A stretch of DNA of 21,617 nucleotides from Hypsibius dujardini (GCA_001579985.1 LRSR01012905.1:1-21617); one strand, 5' to 3'; counted from the stretch's first letter, positions 10,046 to 20,458 are shown. Notes: a model not told the origin generated them from the letters alone. A program made the numbers and translations.

Positions 10046-11017
10046 ACTCTGACTCTTTTGGGAGACGGATTGATTCTTCTCGAAATTCCAAACGGATCAG
10101 TTAGCCAACTTCAGTGTCCGTCCGATAAACACGTCAGCGTTCTTCAGGCAATCCTGTCGTCGGTATATAATCAAATAAACGGGCAATGTGTAGCATCTAA
10201 ACCCGAATGCCAGCTGGACACTTCGGAAAGTCTGCGAGAATTTTGTCTTCAGCCACAAAACAGCAGATCTTGCAACGCGTCCATTTCTTTTTTGCCAACG
10301 AACGGTGTTTGCATGAACGAAACTATCCGACTTACTGTACTGTACGAGTGCGTGATGGCCGAGTTTTCTTCAGTAAGCCTTGCTTCATAAGTGATTCCGA
10401 CAGCACAAATTTTGTAGACTGTTCTTTTATTAGTTCTTGCGTCTGGTTTCCTTATTTTAAAATTTGCAGCAATAGAAAATGTATCCATACTTTCTTTTCC
10501 TTTTAGGTTTCCCACACAGTCTGTTCCTACGGGATATGGCGGCGGTTTTGTCTCAAAAGATGATCGTCATTTAAAATGTCTCATTTCTTCGATCGGAGTA
10601 GAATGCTCAGACTGCGAATCCGTTTTCTTAAATAATTCAGGTTTGCGTTTCCGAAGTGACAGCGTTTTGCTTCATCATCGGAAATTTTACCCTGCGAAAT
10701 GCCGCTCTCATGTCCGATAAATTTCGGCAATCATTACTTTAGACGTCGTTAAAGTGAAAGTTGCCAGACAGCTGTTACACCTACCCGCATTGCGTTTGGG
10801 AAAAGCGCGCTGCTTCATTTTTTTTACCACTTTCACTTTCGCAAGCCTTCAAGCTGATTTGAGTTCATGTGATGGCTTAACAACTGTTTGCCGACGGATA
10901 GTATTAAAAGTGAAAGTTCCTAAATATACGCCAGGACCGAGAGATTTGGTAGTGACGACATTTACCTGCTCTCAAAAGCCAACAGTAAAAAATGTTACAG
11001 TATTTCACAGTCGATAA
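10046..11017 (+). CDS. SUEL-type (rhamnose/galactose-binding) lectin, 5' partial
   Basis: Exons are 10046-10372 (acceptor CACCAG, donor TCA|GTAAGC), 10520-10641 (acceptor CACACAG, donor G|GTTTGC) and 10743-11017 (acceptor ACTTTAG, stop TGA/TAA-type end at 11015-11017). All phases agree, for about 240 aa. Exon 1 holds a nearly complete Gal_Lectin domain: Cys at residues 24, 48, 55, 67, 76, 89 and 102, with the typical ending SCNxSI…GVC…IRLTVLYEC. The usual YGR sugar-contact triplet is replaced by YNQ, so binding specificity is uncertain. Exons 2 and 3 contain a diverged second copy (LKC…IGVEC, then SSCDG…VC…DLVVTTFTC). Domains of this family bind L-rhamnose or D-galactose and occur in secreted lectins and adhesion GPCRs. 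A signal peptide and first exon are missing. Alternatively exon 2 reads through to TAA 10718-10720, giving a shorter protein. Domain 1 is firm; the 3' structure is less so. Confidence 0.62.
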
Positions 11018-11551
11018 GTAAGAGAGAACAAGAAATTGATTTTTTTGTAGGATACCAAAAACAATTGAAGGAGAAGAATATGTACCAAAATGTGGTGACA
11101 AGTAAGCTTACAACCTTGTGGAAAAGGGCAAAAAACTTGAGCGAAGCCTGGGTAAGAGCAACAGTAAAAAAGGATAACGTGTAAAGAAAGTGAATCTGAC
11201 TGCAAGAATTGACTGTTTCCTTATGGGAACCATATCCTAATGGGAAACAAACTGAACAGAAAAATAATCCAAGCACAAAAAATTGAGCCAAACGGTTACG
11301 TTTTGCCTGATGGAAGGCGAGATTGTGGTTTTCTAACGCTGAGTTTAAGGGGAACATGGTAGACAGCTCGGTGCTTTGCGCCTCGTTGTTTCAAAACCCA
11401 TCGAAAGGATTAGTTTCATTATAATCCCGATGTCCTGTTGAAAATAATATCCTTGAACAAGCGACTCCGAGTGAAAATAGAAAATCTCACTGAGCTCAGA
11501 AAATCGTTGGGCCATATTGAACAGAAAGGCGAAAGTTGCTAGAATCATTAC
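11018..11551. other. No supported gene
   Basis: A - strand frame spans 10995-11357 but is rich in Phe, Leu and Ser from T-rich DNA and has no family motif. Later exons of the Cys-rich gene that ends its visible part at 11552 should lie in or beyond this stretch. I could not find one in the required phase. Confidence 0.35.
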
Positions 11552-12713
11552 CTGACTACAAGCCACCGCAAACGAATGAGGCGTATGAGCAGAGTGGAGT
11601 GGCTTCGGTAGAGGAATTTCAGGTGCCTCAGCCCAAACCCCTTTAATCAAAACCCATCAAAATGAGTTCGGTGGTAAGATTAGCGAAATATCATTGAATT
11701 TATCCGTGTTGACGTAAAAAAAAGAGAAGAATATTAGAACCCACAAATTGTACCAGGCCAGGTAACATGTGAATCTCACGTTTACGAGGTAACCCTTTGT
11801 TGAAGAGGATATTTTAAGAGGCAAGTCAGAAGTGAAGCTGAATATTAATGGGCAGATTTATTTCGGCAATACAACAGTCTGCTTGCATCGAATCAAGACA
11901 AAATTTCGTCAACTACACGTTTGAATGATTCCTGTCTCGCCGTTCCCTGAAACAGCAAAGGATATCCAAAGTTATAACCAGATAATATGAATGAGTATCT
12001 TACCTGTTTGCGGTTGGTCACGAGCATTTGTGGGGAAAGCATGCATTGCGGACTGGGTCACGTTTCCTCTCCATCCGGTGAAGGGAGTGCCTTTGTAAAA
12101 ACCCCTCCATGGCGCGGACCCACCGGAACAGTCGACTTGATTCTGATCACCCTGCGTGCATTCTGAGATACCATAGCACTCGTACATACCGGTAGGAAAG
12201 AATGCACATGTTGCAATAATTTCATTCTTTCGCGAAGAATCGAAAACCTTGCTCACAACTCCTAAAAAAGTGAATTTTTACTGCCAAAAGTAATAGTTTT
12301 GAAAAAATACCGACGAACCATCCTGCTCTGCCCATCGTGACGCTGGATCCACTGAAAGCTCCTTCGTGCAACTGTAGTAACTATAGCGCAACTGCCGGCC
12401 ATTGCCGTGGAACATCTTTTTCAGCGACCCAGTTCCAAAGTCACAATTAGCCTTGCAATTGTAGGAACAGTTGGTGAAAAAAAGACAGTGGGCACCGATC
12501 TTGTTATCGTCGATGTGCGTTGCTGTAATTTTAAAAAAAACAACCTCAGCGGGTTACCCCGTTTTTACAGCACACAAATATTTTGTACTATAGACACTCG
12601 ACCTCGATGAAGCTGTCTAATTGAGCCTTCTAGTTGATACATTACGAACGTTTTGGGGCTTTTTTTGGATTCAACTTTAATTGACTCGCTTCGCGGCGTG
12701 GACGTAGAGATAG
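11552..12713 (-). CDS. Cys-rich, probably secreted protein, partial
   Basis: Four exons fit together by phase: 12713-12603 (acceptor TTCATTTAG, donor G|GTCGAG), 12522-12319 (acceptor AAAATTACAG, donor G|GTTCGT), 12261-12004 (acceptor TTTTTTAG, donor G|GTAAGA) and 11640-11552 (donor CAG|GTAATG). The joined frame has about 220 aa, open at both ends. Exon 2 has an N-terminal IDDNKIGAHC segment followed by the tight cluster NCSYNCKANCDFG. Exon 3 continues with ATCAFFPTGMYECYG, SECTQGDQNQVDC, then SGGSAPWRGFYKG and FTGWRG. Exon 4 is Pro/His-rich. The even Cys spacing and an NVT sequon suggest an extracellular, disulphide-bonded protein. I do not recognise the fold and do not assign a function. A second donor for exon 2 (TCG|GTATTT, ending 12311) is good in sequence but puts a stop into exon 3. 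No signal peptide or stop codon was found. Confidence 0.5.
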
Positions 12714-15311
12714 CTAAATGAAAACAAATCTCTGTTATCACATTTTCCAAGCCAGTTTGAAGCTAGTTACCATTAATTTAGAAATCTGAAACATTTGCCA
12801 AAATACCGATTTGTAAACACGGTAGATTTTGGCAACTGAGAAAACGAAAGAAAACAAAAAGTATCTGAGAAGAGCTGTAGCGTGCATGCGATTTCACAAA
12901 CATTTTTTGCCATTATTCTGGTTCAAATAAGCCCCCCCCCCGGGGCCCAATCCAAAGGACAGTACGGGGAATTTTGCTTATGTATTAGTGGCTTCCGCAC
13001 ACTGGTTTTGGCTACAAGATTAGAAGGTGCATGCAAACGAATGTGCTGCATCTCAATTTGATCGTCGATGTCCAGATAGGTAGCTAAATTTTATCAAAAG
13101 CACAATTGTTAAAGAAGCAAAACTCAGTTCAAAAATTAATTTTAAAATCGGATCACTCCGGGAACCAGTCGTTTCCCAAGTATTAGTCCCATCAAACTAC
13201 CGAGTGCGGGAAAATTTTTGGCCCTGGCCTTCGCAGGCCCTCGCCTGAATTGTGTGTTATTGATCAAATATTTTCTGCACTGAAGAGCGGATTTCGATTG
13301 CTATCCGAATCCCCTTTGAAATCGAGATTCAGGCTGTTGAATCAGAAGTTGTTCCGGAAAACTGAAGGACCAACACTGTTTAACTTGTGTCCCATGGACC
13401 GTATTTCAGATCCCCCTCAACTTTTAATTGAATCTAAAAAACCGAAACGGCAAATTATAGATCAATGTCAGTGTACTGTGCAAGAAAAAAATCCGAAATA
13501 CTCAATCAATCGTGCACCACTAAATTGAGCGCGACCTTTTTAAAATAAATCTAAACATATTCAGACTCAAAAGTGGTGTACGGGTCCGCGCTAATAACAT
13601 TTTCAGTTGTTTTGCGATTGGAATAATTTGAATCACATTAAAGAGCCCAATTATTGCACCCCTTTTTTACTGAAAAATATTGTTCGTTGTTGTATTTGGG
13701 TTTCCAGTTTTGATCTAAACTAAGAGATGCACAATTTAAGAAATTGGCTGAACTTGACCCTGCGACGTTTTCTTTTTTATTAAAACCAAAGTTGCCGTCA
13801 AACTGATTTTTTCTTTTGCCTGGGATAGCCCCATCAAAGTACTACAACATATATATTGTAACTTTTTGTTGCTTACGCTTTGCTTTGAGAAATGTGAACC
13901 AGTTTTGTTCTTGGTCAACGAACTTGGCAAAATACGCCATTAACCAGCCCACGATTAACTTTTAGAAGCTGCCATAAACCAATGCATAGCACCTGCCCTG
14001 TTTCTGCCCCAACGTTGAACCGAGCAAATGTTTCACAGACCTATAGGTCTTCTTTCGAAATAAAACATAAATTATTTTTTCATCTGTTCATATAGGGTTA
14101 CATTCAGCAATTTTAGTGGAATGCCAAAAGCTCTCCCTCACCCGGTAGTGTGATGAGCAAACTTCTGATGGAAAACCCCAGCTAATCCCAGTTTTTTAAC
14201 GTTGTGAGTCTCCCACACTTCGGGATGCGGTTTTTTGCCGAAAATTTCTCAATGAATTACCTATTGTTTGCATGTACAGTTGAGGAAATCGGTCGGACGG
14301 TTCAAAAGTTATAAGCACGACTGATTCTTTTTCCAGGTGTTTGCTGGGACTAATACTGGGAACCAAAGCAGCGCGCCGTGGCAGGTATAGCTTGCTGTAT
14401 CTTGTCGTAAATATAAATTTGATAAGTATTTCTTTTACCAAATAAACTTCTGAAAAAAAAAGAAGGAAACCCAGGATTCGGCTTTAATTTTTGCGGGGCC
14501 GATTACTTTGCCCACAGTTCTGCTAAGTTTTGGAATTTCAATGTTTCTGACTTCCATGAGCCTTGTATTAAGATCTTCTTTTTTTAATCGGGTTTTAACG
14601 GTCATCTCGTACGGCTCATATTTTCACAACTGTTTTATTTTAATCGTCTATTTTTTATACTTACAAATAAGTATTCACAATTTTTTTGGCATTTCACATT
14701 AATTGTGTTTGTAAAGACAATGGTGGGGTAGTTAAAGATTTTTATGCTGCAACTAGTCAGCCTCAACATTTTGTTTTTGTAAAAAACCATAGTTACACTG
14801 TTGAATGGTGTCAAAAAATGTCCCCATTTTCGAATGATACTGTACTGCCGCGTTAGCTTCGCGCAACAAACACAGCATTTTCAGTATATACTGCCCGGGC
14901 AATAACACGTCGTGCCGTCGTGAGAAATCGTCAAAGGGACCAAAAAGCTGAGGCAGAAATCAGGCTGGAAATAGCCAGACCAAAGTCAGATTTCATTAGT
15001 AGCTAATAAATTCAGTTCTTATCAAATGCGAAGTTCCTGGTACAGGATTGAACTCATCTTACTCGTATTTCAATGTATTTCTGCCGAAAAAAAAAGTTTG
15101 ATAACGATTTCTGTGAATCGGTATTTTACTGTAAATATTGAGGGAGTTCTAATTTGTTTTCCTAAATTTGGAATTTTGCCATGGAATAAATGCACATGCA
15201 GTGCCGGCAAAATAAATTTGAAAATCATCGATAATCGTCTTCTTAAAAATAAAAGCTAATACGATTCTCAGCTCTCCCATCAGAATTCTTTTAAAGTAGG
15301 AATTGAATTAC
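12714..15311. other. 2.6-kb stretch without a supported gene
   Basis: The 3' exons expected for the GH18 gene at 15.3-15.9 kb (the VPLYGRG and WWVGYND segments and the final GG…DDF strand) were looked for here on the - strand and not found. A C-run next to a GGGGCCC run lies at 12932-12948. A + strand frame at 13250-13528 includes two adjacent 36-base units (13280-13315, 13316-13351). A + strand frame at 15026-15259 (77 codons, hydrophobic N-terminus, AATAAA at its stop) could be a small secreted peptide, but it is AT-rich and unsupported. Confidence 0.4.
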
Positions 15312-15934
15312 CATATTCTGCTGCGTGACTCCTCCGAATGGTCCGCCCTTTGTAGGGGAATGATGGCTCACAGTTTTGGTCTCTGTCACCGTCTTTCCCA
15401 GATCGTATGCTGCTACGTGTACAAAGTCAACGAATCTATGGAGAACATATGAGTTTTGACCTTCATTCAACCAGTTGTTCAGCCAAAACTCACTGCTCAA
15501 GTTTTGGTGCATCAACATCCGCCCAAAATGATGTGTAGTGAAGTGTGACCGAAAGGAGGAGGCGTGGTTTAGCGGCATCAAAAGCTTCGGAGTCGAATGT
15601 GTTTCGCAATTGCTAGCAGGATAATCACCATTAGCCAATAGATTTCACAACCCAAAACCGGAAAACTCACCTTCACCAACGTGGCAATTGATGAAACGTC
15701 ATAAGCATCCGTATATCTTTGATTGAAATCAATATCAACACCGTCTAAATTCCAATCACGCAGGTTTCGCAAAATAGGGGCGAGGATTCTTGAGCGAGTA
15801 ACGCGATCGCTTGCTGTCTTCCTCAACACCTCGCTGCTTTTCCCGCCGATTCCCAAAAGGAATTTTAGTTTTGGATGATCTGATTTCATTTGCTGAAATA
15901 TCCATGGGAAGGGGGGGCTGGGGTCGACGTGCAC
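15312..15934 (-). CDS. GH18 chitinase-like protein lacking the catalytic Glu, partial
   Basis: Three exons join in phase: 15934-15671 (acceptor CTATACAG, donor AAG|GTGAGT), 15612-15494 (acceptor CTGCTAG, donor CA|GTGAGT) and 15435-15312 (acceptor CTCCATAG, donor ATG|GTAATT). They give about 169 aa of a TIM-barrel GH18 domain. Exon 1 carries strand 3 (LKFLLGIGG) and strand 4, LDGVDIDFN. Family members with chitinase activity read DGxDxDWE, so here the catalytic acid Glu is Asn and the preceding Trp is Phe. Exon 2 carries AKPRLLLSVT (strand 5). Exon 3 carries VDFVHVAAYD (strand 6, with the Tyr-Asp pair kept). The barrel is readable, but hydrolysis should be lost, as in mammalian chitinase-like lectins. 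The signal peptide with strands 1-2 and the C-terminal half with strands 7-8 are not seen on either side. It is therefore either a truncated relic or a gene with unrecognised exons. No frameshift or stop is seen within the three exons. Confidence 0.85.
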
Positions 15935-16462
15935 CTGTATAGAAAAACTATACCGTACTGTCGACAAAAAGTTGATAAAACCGGGGGTTTAGATGACGTT
16001 CTTTCCTATCGGAGTTAACTGATCTTTCTTTGCTGAATAGTTATTGATCTTTTGATAATGAAAAAAACTAATTTGGCGTTAACTAGTAATGGCCAAAGTT
16101 TGACTGGAAGATAGGGCCAGTTATAAGGTATTTGTAAAGGGAACGACCGTAAAGCTTGATCATTTTTGAAACGTGTACATTTTCAACTATGTTTTAATTA
16201 TTTTTTCAGCTTGTAGGGGCTCATTCTCTTTGTAAGAATATGCACTATATGGATAGTCTAATGAATTTGTTGAGTTCTAACTTCGAGAACTAAGTCTTTC
16301 GTTATGGTCCTCACTCATTTTTCGCTTGCCAGACAAAATTTCAAAAATACAGGTGAGCAGCTTTTAAATTATTCCTGGCCGGTCCGTGCATGCTAGCGAA
16401 AAAACACAGATCAGATTTTCTGGAATATTGAACATTTCAAGCGATCTGAAAAAAAAACTCAC

Positions 16463-19400
16463 GTCCAATGGATATCATGACAGGTTGACCGCCTTCAGTA
16501 TTCTGTCTGCCGACGTAGGACGAACATCTAATGGTTTGAAGAACTTCCAATTACCACGGTATCAGTTTATAGCATCACACATGAAGTAAGCATTCATACG
16601 TTTTACTGCTTGCAATGATAATGTAGTCCTTCTCGGTGGTCAATGGAACGAAACGCACACAGGTCCGGTCAAAGATTTTCATTGCATCCAGCACGAACTG
16701 CTTGAAAGCTTTTGCGTCTGGCCTCTCTATAGATAAAATAGAGCAACATGTGAGCTGTAATGTTGCTTAAATTGATTAAAAATCGTATCTAAATTAGCCG
16801 AAAATTCCATTTTATTTTAAACAATATATATATTATTTATGTTGAAATCGAGGTTGAAAACGTCCTGATGTTCATTATTATTTACCGTGCTCGTAAATAA
16901 TTTTGGGAAAATGTGCGAAGGCTATATCTCTGGTGCCGGCACTAGTGTAATAACGAGGTTTTAGGGCTTGATAGTTAAGTATGTCAATCACCATAACGGT
17001 ATTTGAAAACAAATTCCCATCGTCGTGAGAGAAGTCGTAAGGGTAAAGCCGTCAAGTGCCACACAGAAATAATGCCCTGCATGATGCGTGAGAACAGCCT
17101 ATCAGACATTTTACGAATCGAAGAGTCTAACCGAAAGCCTACAGAATTTTGTCATATTAAAATATAACAAAATAAAGAAAAGAATCGGATTGTAACTGAG
17201 GGCGTGGCTGGCGAAATGGCTAGTCTAAACCAGCATTCGGCGCGTAGCAATTTTGTCCACAATATCAAGGGTTTCCTGTTCTTCCAACAGCTTTTTGAGT
17301 TTTAGTCCGATTGTTATTTGTTTTATAGAATATGAAACCTTGCGTGTTTTCCTTATTCAATAAGCATATTCAGTATTCAATATTCAATAAGTGATTCCGG
17401 AACAATATTTATGATTGTGAAAATTAAAGTTAAAAATGTACATGCAAAATTAGCGAGAGCATTCAAAAAGGTACCGCTTGCTTTCTCAAAAGGTGATACG
17501 ACCTGAGTTATTGATATTGCTTGCTGTTTTCAAGTAGTCAGATGGGCGGGCAAGACAATGTTTGTTTTTGGTTTTTTTGTTGCACAAGCAGCACGTAGCG
17601 AAATGCCAGCTTTTGTAAAATCTGTGAAAAATGCTTCCGGTAACCAGGACACGCTCAGAGCATGGAACCCACCAGTATGCGTGTTGGAGCGCGCGCATAA
17701 ACCATAGTGAAAATGAGATTTTTCAATCAGGAAAAATATATGACCCAACATAATACCTTATATTTTTCTGTTGTAGGCCATATAAAATTTTATAGATCCT
17801 TATCAGTTTTAATGTACATTTAAATATACTGATAAAATTCGTACGTTTTTGTAAGGTTTTATAAATGCTTTTAAGTTGTAAGATTGGGCTCTGAAAATAA
17901 TTATAATTTTTTAGCAGGAAAAGATGACCAGTGGTCAATTGGCACGAGAACATATATACAACAAAACGAAATCATCAAATTGCTGCCACTGAATAATGGT
18001 TTAAGGTTTACCCAATGGTAAAAATGCTAAGGTACTGACCGTCGATTACTGTACAGTACCGACCTATCCATGGTGCCTACGTCATCACACAGTAAAAAGC
18101 GACCGATTTGATTGATTGCAAAGATGCACAAACCACAAGACCGCCCGTGTCGATTGATTGATTGCGCAAGCAGTTCACAATTAAAGTTTTCATCCTTCTT
18201 TTTTGCGATCGATTCTTTGATTTGTGCTCGTTTGTTTGCATGTTTTTAACATTTAAAAAATGGGCCGTCGTAATCGCTACACCATAGATAAAAGAAATAG
18301 GACCCTTGATCGATTGATGACTGATTGATATTTTTACAGCTCCGAAATTTTCGCTCAGCGATTTGGGGAGAAACAAGCACTTGATTTATCGATTGAAGTG
18401 TAACAGTTGTTTTGACCCACCGGGTCTGATTTACTGGGGGGTCCAAAAAGTACCACGGATGGGTCGGGACTCTACAGTATTATTACTTTTTCACGGGAAA
18501 CGATAAAGCACTATTTAGTGATTTCACGTCAAAGAAACACGTTTTTCAGCAACTTTTATGGGAATATTATCACACCCCAGACGAAGAAGTTCTATTGTAT
18601 GTGTAATGTGGGTGTTGGTGCATTGTTTAGTGCGTGCTCTACAGGATTCTTCGAGTTCTATTACTGTCAAGCACATTCTAGTTTTTTTCTCAGCGGCTTT
18701 TGTCCCAAAAACGGTGAGACGTTTTTCCAACGTAAACCAAACGTAAACGGGGCTAAACCAAGTCTCATAAAAGTATTTGAACTTACAAATTTGTTTATCT
18801 AAGCGCTTAACTCGTCATTTAGGGTTATAAGGCCTTACAAACTATATTTGAAATCCGCCTTACAAATGTCTTACTTATTAAGTAAGGAAGCAATACATTT
18901 TTTTGTAGACATAAGATTTTTTCTTATGCCTAATGCTTACTAGGGAAGGCGTCAATGACAAAATTGCAAATGGCACGAATCAAGTTAAATAATTTTACTT
19001 TCGAATGAGTGGTAACCCAGTTTCGTGCGCACAGCGGTCACGCACACGCGTCAGCTCAAACGTTTCCCAGAAGTAATTACGAACCCGATAAACTGTAATG
19101 GGCTAAAACAGTCGAACTGAACAGTAATTTTAATTCAGCATACAATTTAAAATGACTAAAAGAGGTTGTTCTTTTTTATAGATCCAAAGGCCTATTTAAA
19201 TAGTTAAATATGATCCCACATTCAATTTTTATTTTTATTTAAATTCGGGGAAAATACTTAAACACATGTGAGATGTTTACGAGGACGGTATATGAAGACG
19301 ACTTAAATCTTACCATAAGATCTGGAGAAGATGTATGGGACAGTCCCGTTCGGCCATTTTAATGCCTCATTAGTGACTGCATTGCTCCCCACAAACCTTA

Positions 19401-19584
19401 AAAGTATGGCCGAAATATTAGTTATTATTCCGACTGTCAAGCGTTTATGAGCCAGCAAAACTGACCTCTGACGCATCAGAGCCAACTTCCACACCCCTGA
19501 TGTCGCCTTCGAAGAACGTTGTATCGTCAGATTCTACTGGATCATCGGGCGGTTCCATCAGGAACGATGATTTGGGAAGCTTTG
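16463..19584 (-). CDS. Astacin-family (M12A) metalloprotease, partial
   Basis: Four exons read in order. 19584-19462 (acceptor TTTGCAG) encodes the end of the propeptide with FFEGDIRG, the FxGD switch that blocks the zinc site in proastacins. 19376-19314 (donor G|GTAAGA) encodes TNEALKWPNGTVPYIFSRSY, the classic mature N-terminus. 16726-16607 (acceptor CTATAG, donor A|GTAAAA) encodes MKIFDRTCVRFVPLTTEKDY. 16543-16463 (donor C|GTGAG) encodes IRCSSYVGRQ and GGQPVMISIG. The first junction is the least certain: phase agreement requires the donor GTTTTG at 19461, although the better-looking GTCAGT lies four bases earlier in transcript order. Astacins are secreted or membrane zinc endopeptidases. 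The zinc-binding motif HExxHxxGxxHE should be encoded in the next exon, but I found no His-Glu start of it on this strand down to 12 kb. A signal-peptide exon above 19584 is also not seen. The gene is therefore either broken here or continues through an exon too diverged to recognise. Confidence 0.82.
16727..19313 (-). other. Predicted 2.6-kb intron of the astacin gene
   Basis: It joins the SRSY exon to the RPDAKAF exon (phase 1, making a Glu codon). It is AT-rich and holds a candidate coding-like frame at 16887-17051 (described separately) and a GATTGATTG-rich patch at about 18108-18390. A + strand frame at 18518-18802 is Cys/Phe-rich without a recognisable family. No mobile-element gene is visible. 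Confidence 0.5.
16887..17051 (-). pseudogene. Possible exon relic inside the astacin intron
   Basis: A 55-codon frame is open from just after a TGA to a possible donor (CAC G|GTAAAT). It includes PYDFSHDDGNLF and the run TSAGTRDIAFAHFPKIIYEH, which look like real protein. No AG acceptor exists between the stop and the recognisable part in this frame, while better coding continuity upstream lies in another frame (GHYFCVALDGF). A one-base shift in an old exon would explain both. A 45-50 base stretch of it (17021-17070) resembles 14916-14960. The family is unknown. Confidence 0.22.
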
Positions 19585-19792
19585 CTGCAAAGTCAAGCGA
19601 TACTTGAACATGATTTTACAGAAAAAGTATCAGACGGAATAAATTTTTACCCGGAGCCGCAGAACAACCACGGAAGAGAAAGTATGCGTAACAGAGATAT
19701 ATCGGCAAATCCATTTTCAACGAACGCTCTGCGATGGTGTTTATTAACTCAGATGTTGGTAGCTTCCGACGGGAAGAAAAGAGAAAATTTTC

Positions 19793-20458
19793 AAAATCGA
19801 ATATCCATGAGCAGTCGAATAATTCGCTTATGCCTCAGCGGTAGCGGATTTTTTTCAAAACCGGGTTTCTTTGCTAACGCACTTGTTTTAAATTAGAAAG
19901 TAAATCTCTAAATGCGTTGGCAAAGAAATCCGGTTTTAAAAAAAATCCGCTGCCGCGGAAATGAAACTTGCAGTATTTACTAAACCGGTATCCGCGTGTA
20001 AGGTTAGTGAATTTGCTACAACTCACAGTACGAGGCAATCTTAATTATTCCCCGGCTGCAATATATGCAGCACTGATGTTACGCAACAACATTTACTCAA
20101 GAAAGGCCTCCGACAGATTTGTTTTGCGAATACTGATCTACACGTAAAATCGAATATCCATAAGCAGTCAAATAATTCGCTTATGTTTCAGCAGCAGCGG
20201 ATTTTTTTCAAAACCGGATTTTTTTGCCAACGCACTTAGAGATTTATTGAGTAATTTAAAACATGTTTGCGAAACTCGCAGTATTTACGAAACCGGTTTC
20301 CGCCTGCAAGGTTAGTGAATTTGCTAGAACTCACAGTACGAGGCAATCTTCAACGTTCCCCGGCTGCAATTTATGCAGCACTGATGTCACGCAACAACAT
20401 TTACTCAAGAGACGCCTCCGACAGATTGTTTTATGAGTATTGATCTACACGTAAAAAT
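19793..20458. repeat. Tandem duplicated repeat with an inverted third copy
   Basis: Two diverged units lie head to tail: about 19793-20145 and 20146-20458. Each starts AAAATCGAATATCCAT. Blocks 19793-19884 and 20146-20237 are 92 bases each. Blocks 19971-20149 and 20279-20457 are 179 bases each and include AGGTTAGTGAATTTGCTA and CCCCGGCTGCAAT. The gaps between blocks differ (86 against 41 bases). In unit 1 the gap holds an inverted copy (about 19900-19957) of the core that reads AGCGGATTTTTTTCAAAACC and continues to AGAGATTTA in unit 2, so unit 1 can fold into a hairpin. There is no coding content that I trust. It sits between the astacin and the right-hand GH18 gene and looks like a non-autonomous or foldback element duplicated in place. 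Confidence 0.75.

Noticed and set aside
12932-12948. C-run followed by GGGGCCC as a regulatory or G-quadruplex site
   Set aside because: A single homopolymer with one GGGG run does not make a quadruplex motif and may be a sequencing or assembly effect.
15026-15259. Small secreted peptide gene on the + strand
   Set aside because: The hydrophobic start and an AATAAA at the stop are suggestive, but codon use matches the AT-rich background and there is no homologous motif.
18045-18060. Palindrome ACTGTACAGT as an operator or hormone-response element
   Set aside because: It is a short palindrome with no gene start nearby, and related GTAC pieces are scattered through the window.
18518-18802. 94-codon + strand frame rich in Cys and Phe
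   Set aside because: Antisense and alternate-frame ORFs of equal length overlap it, there is no signal peptide, and its composition follows T-rich DNA.
15312-19584. A chimeric astacin-GH18 gene made from the collinear - strand exons
   Set aside because: The last astacin exon ends in phase 1 and the first GH18 exon starts in phase 0, and a fusion would skip the zinc site and the first GH18 strands. Two partial genes explain the data more simply.
19519-19896. 125-codon + strand open frame
   Set aside because: It overlaps the astacin propeptide exon in antisense and runs into the repeat unit; it has no family motif.
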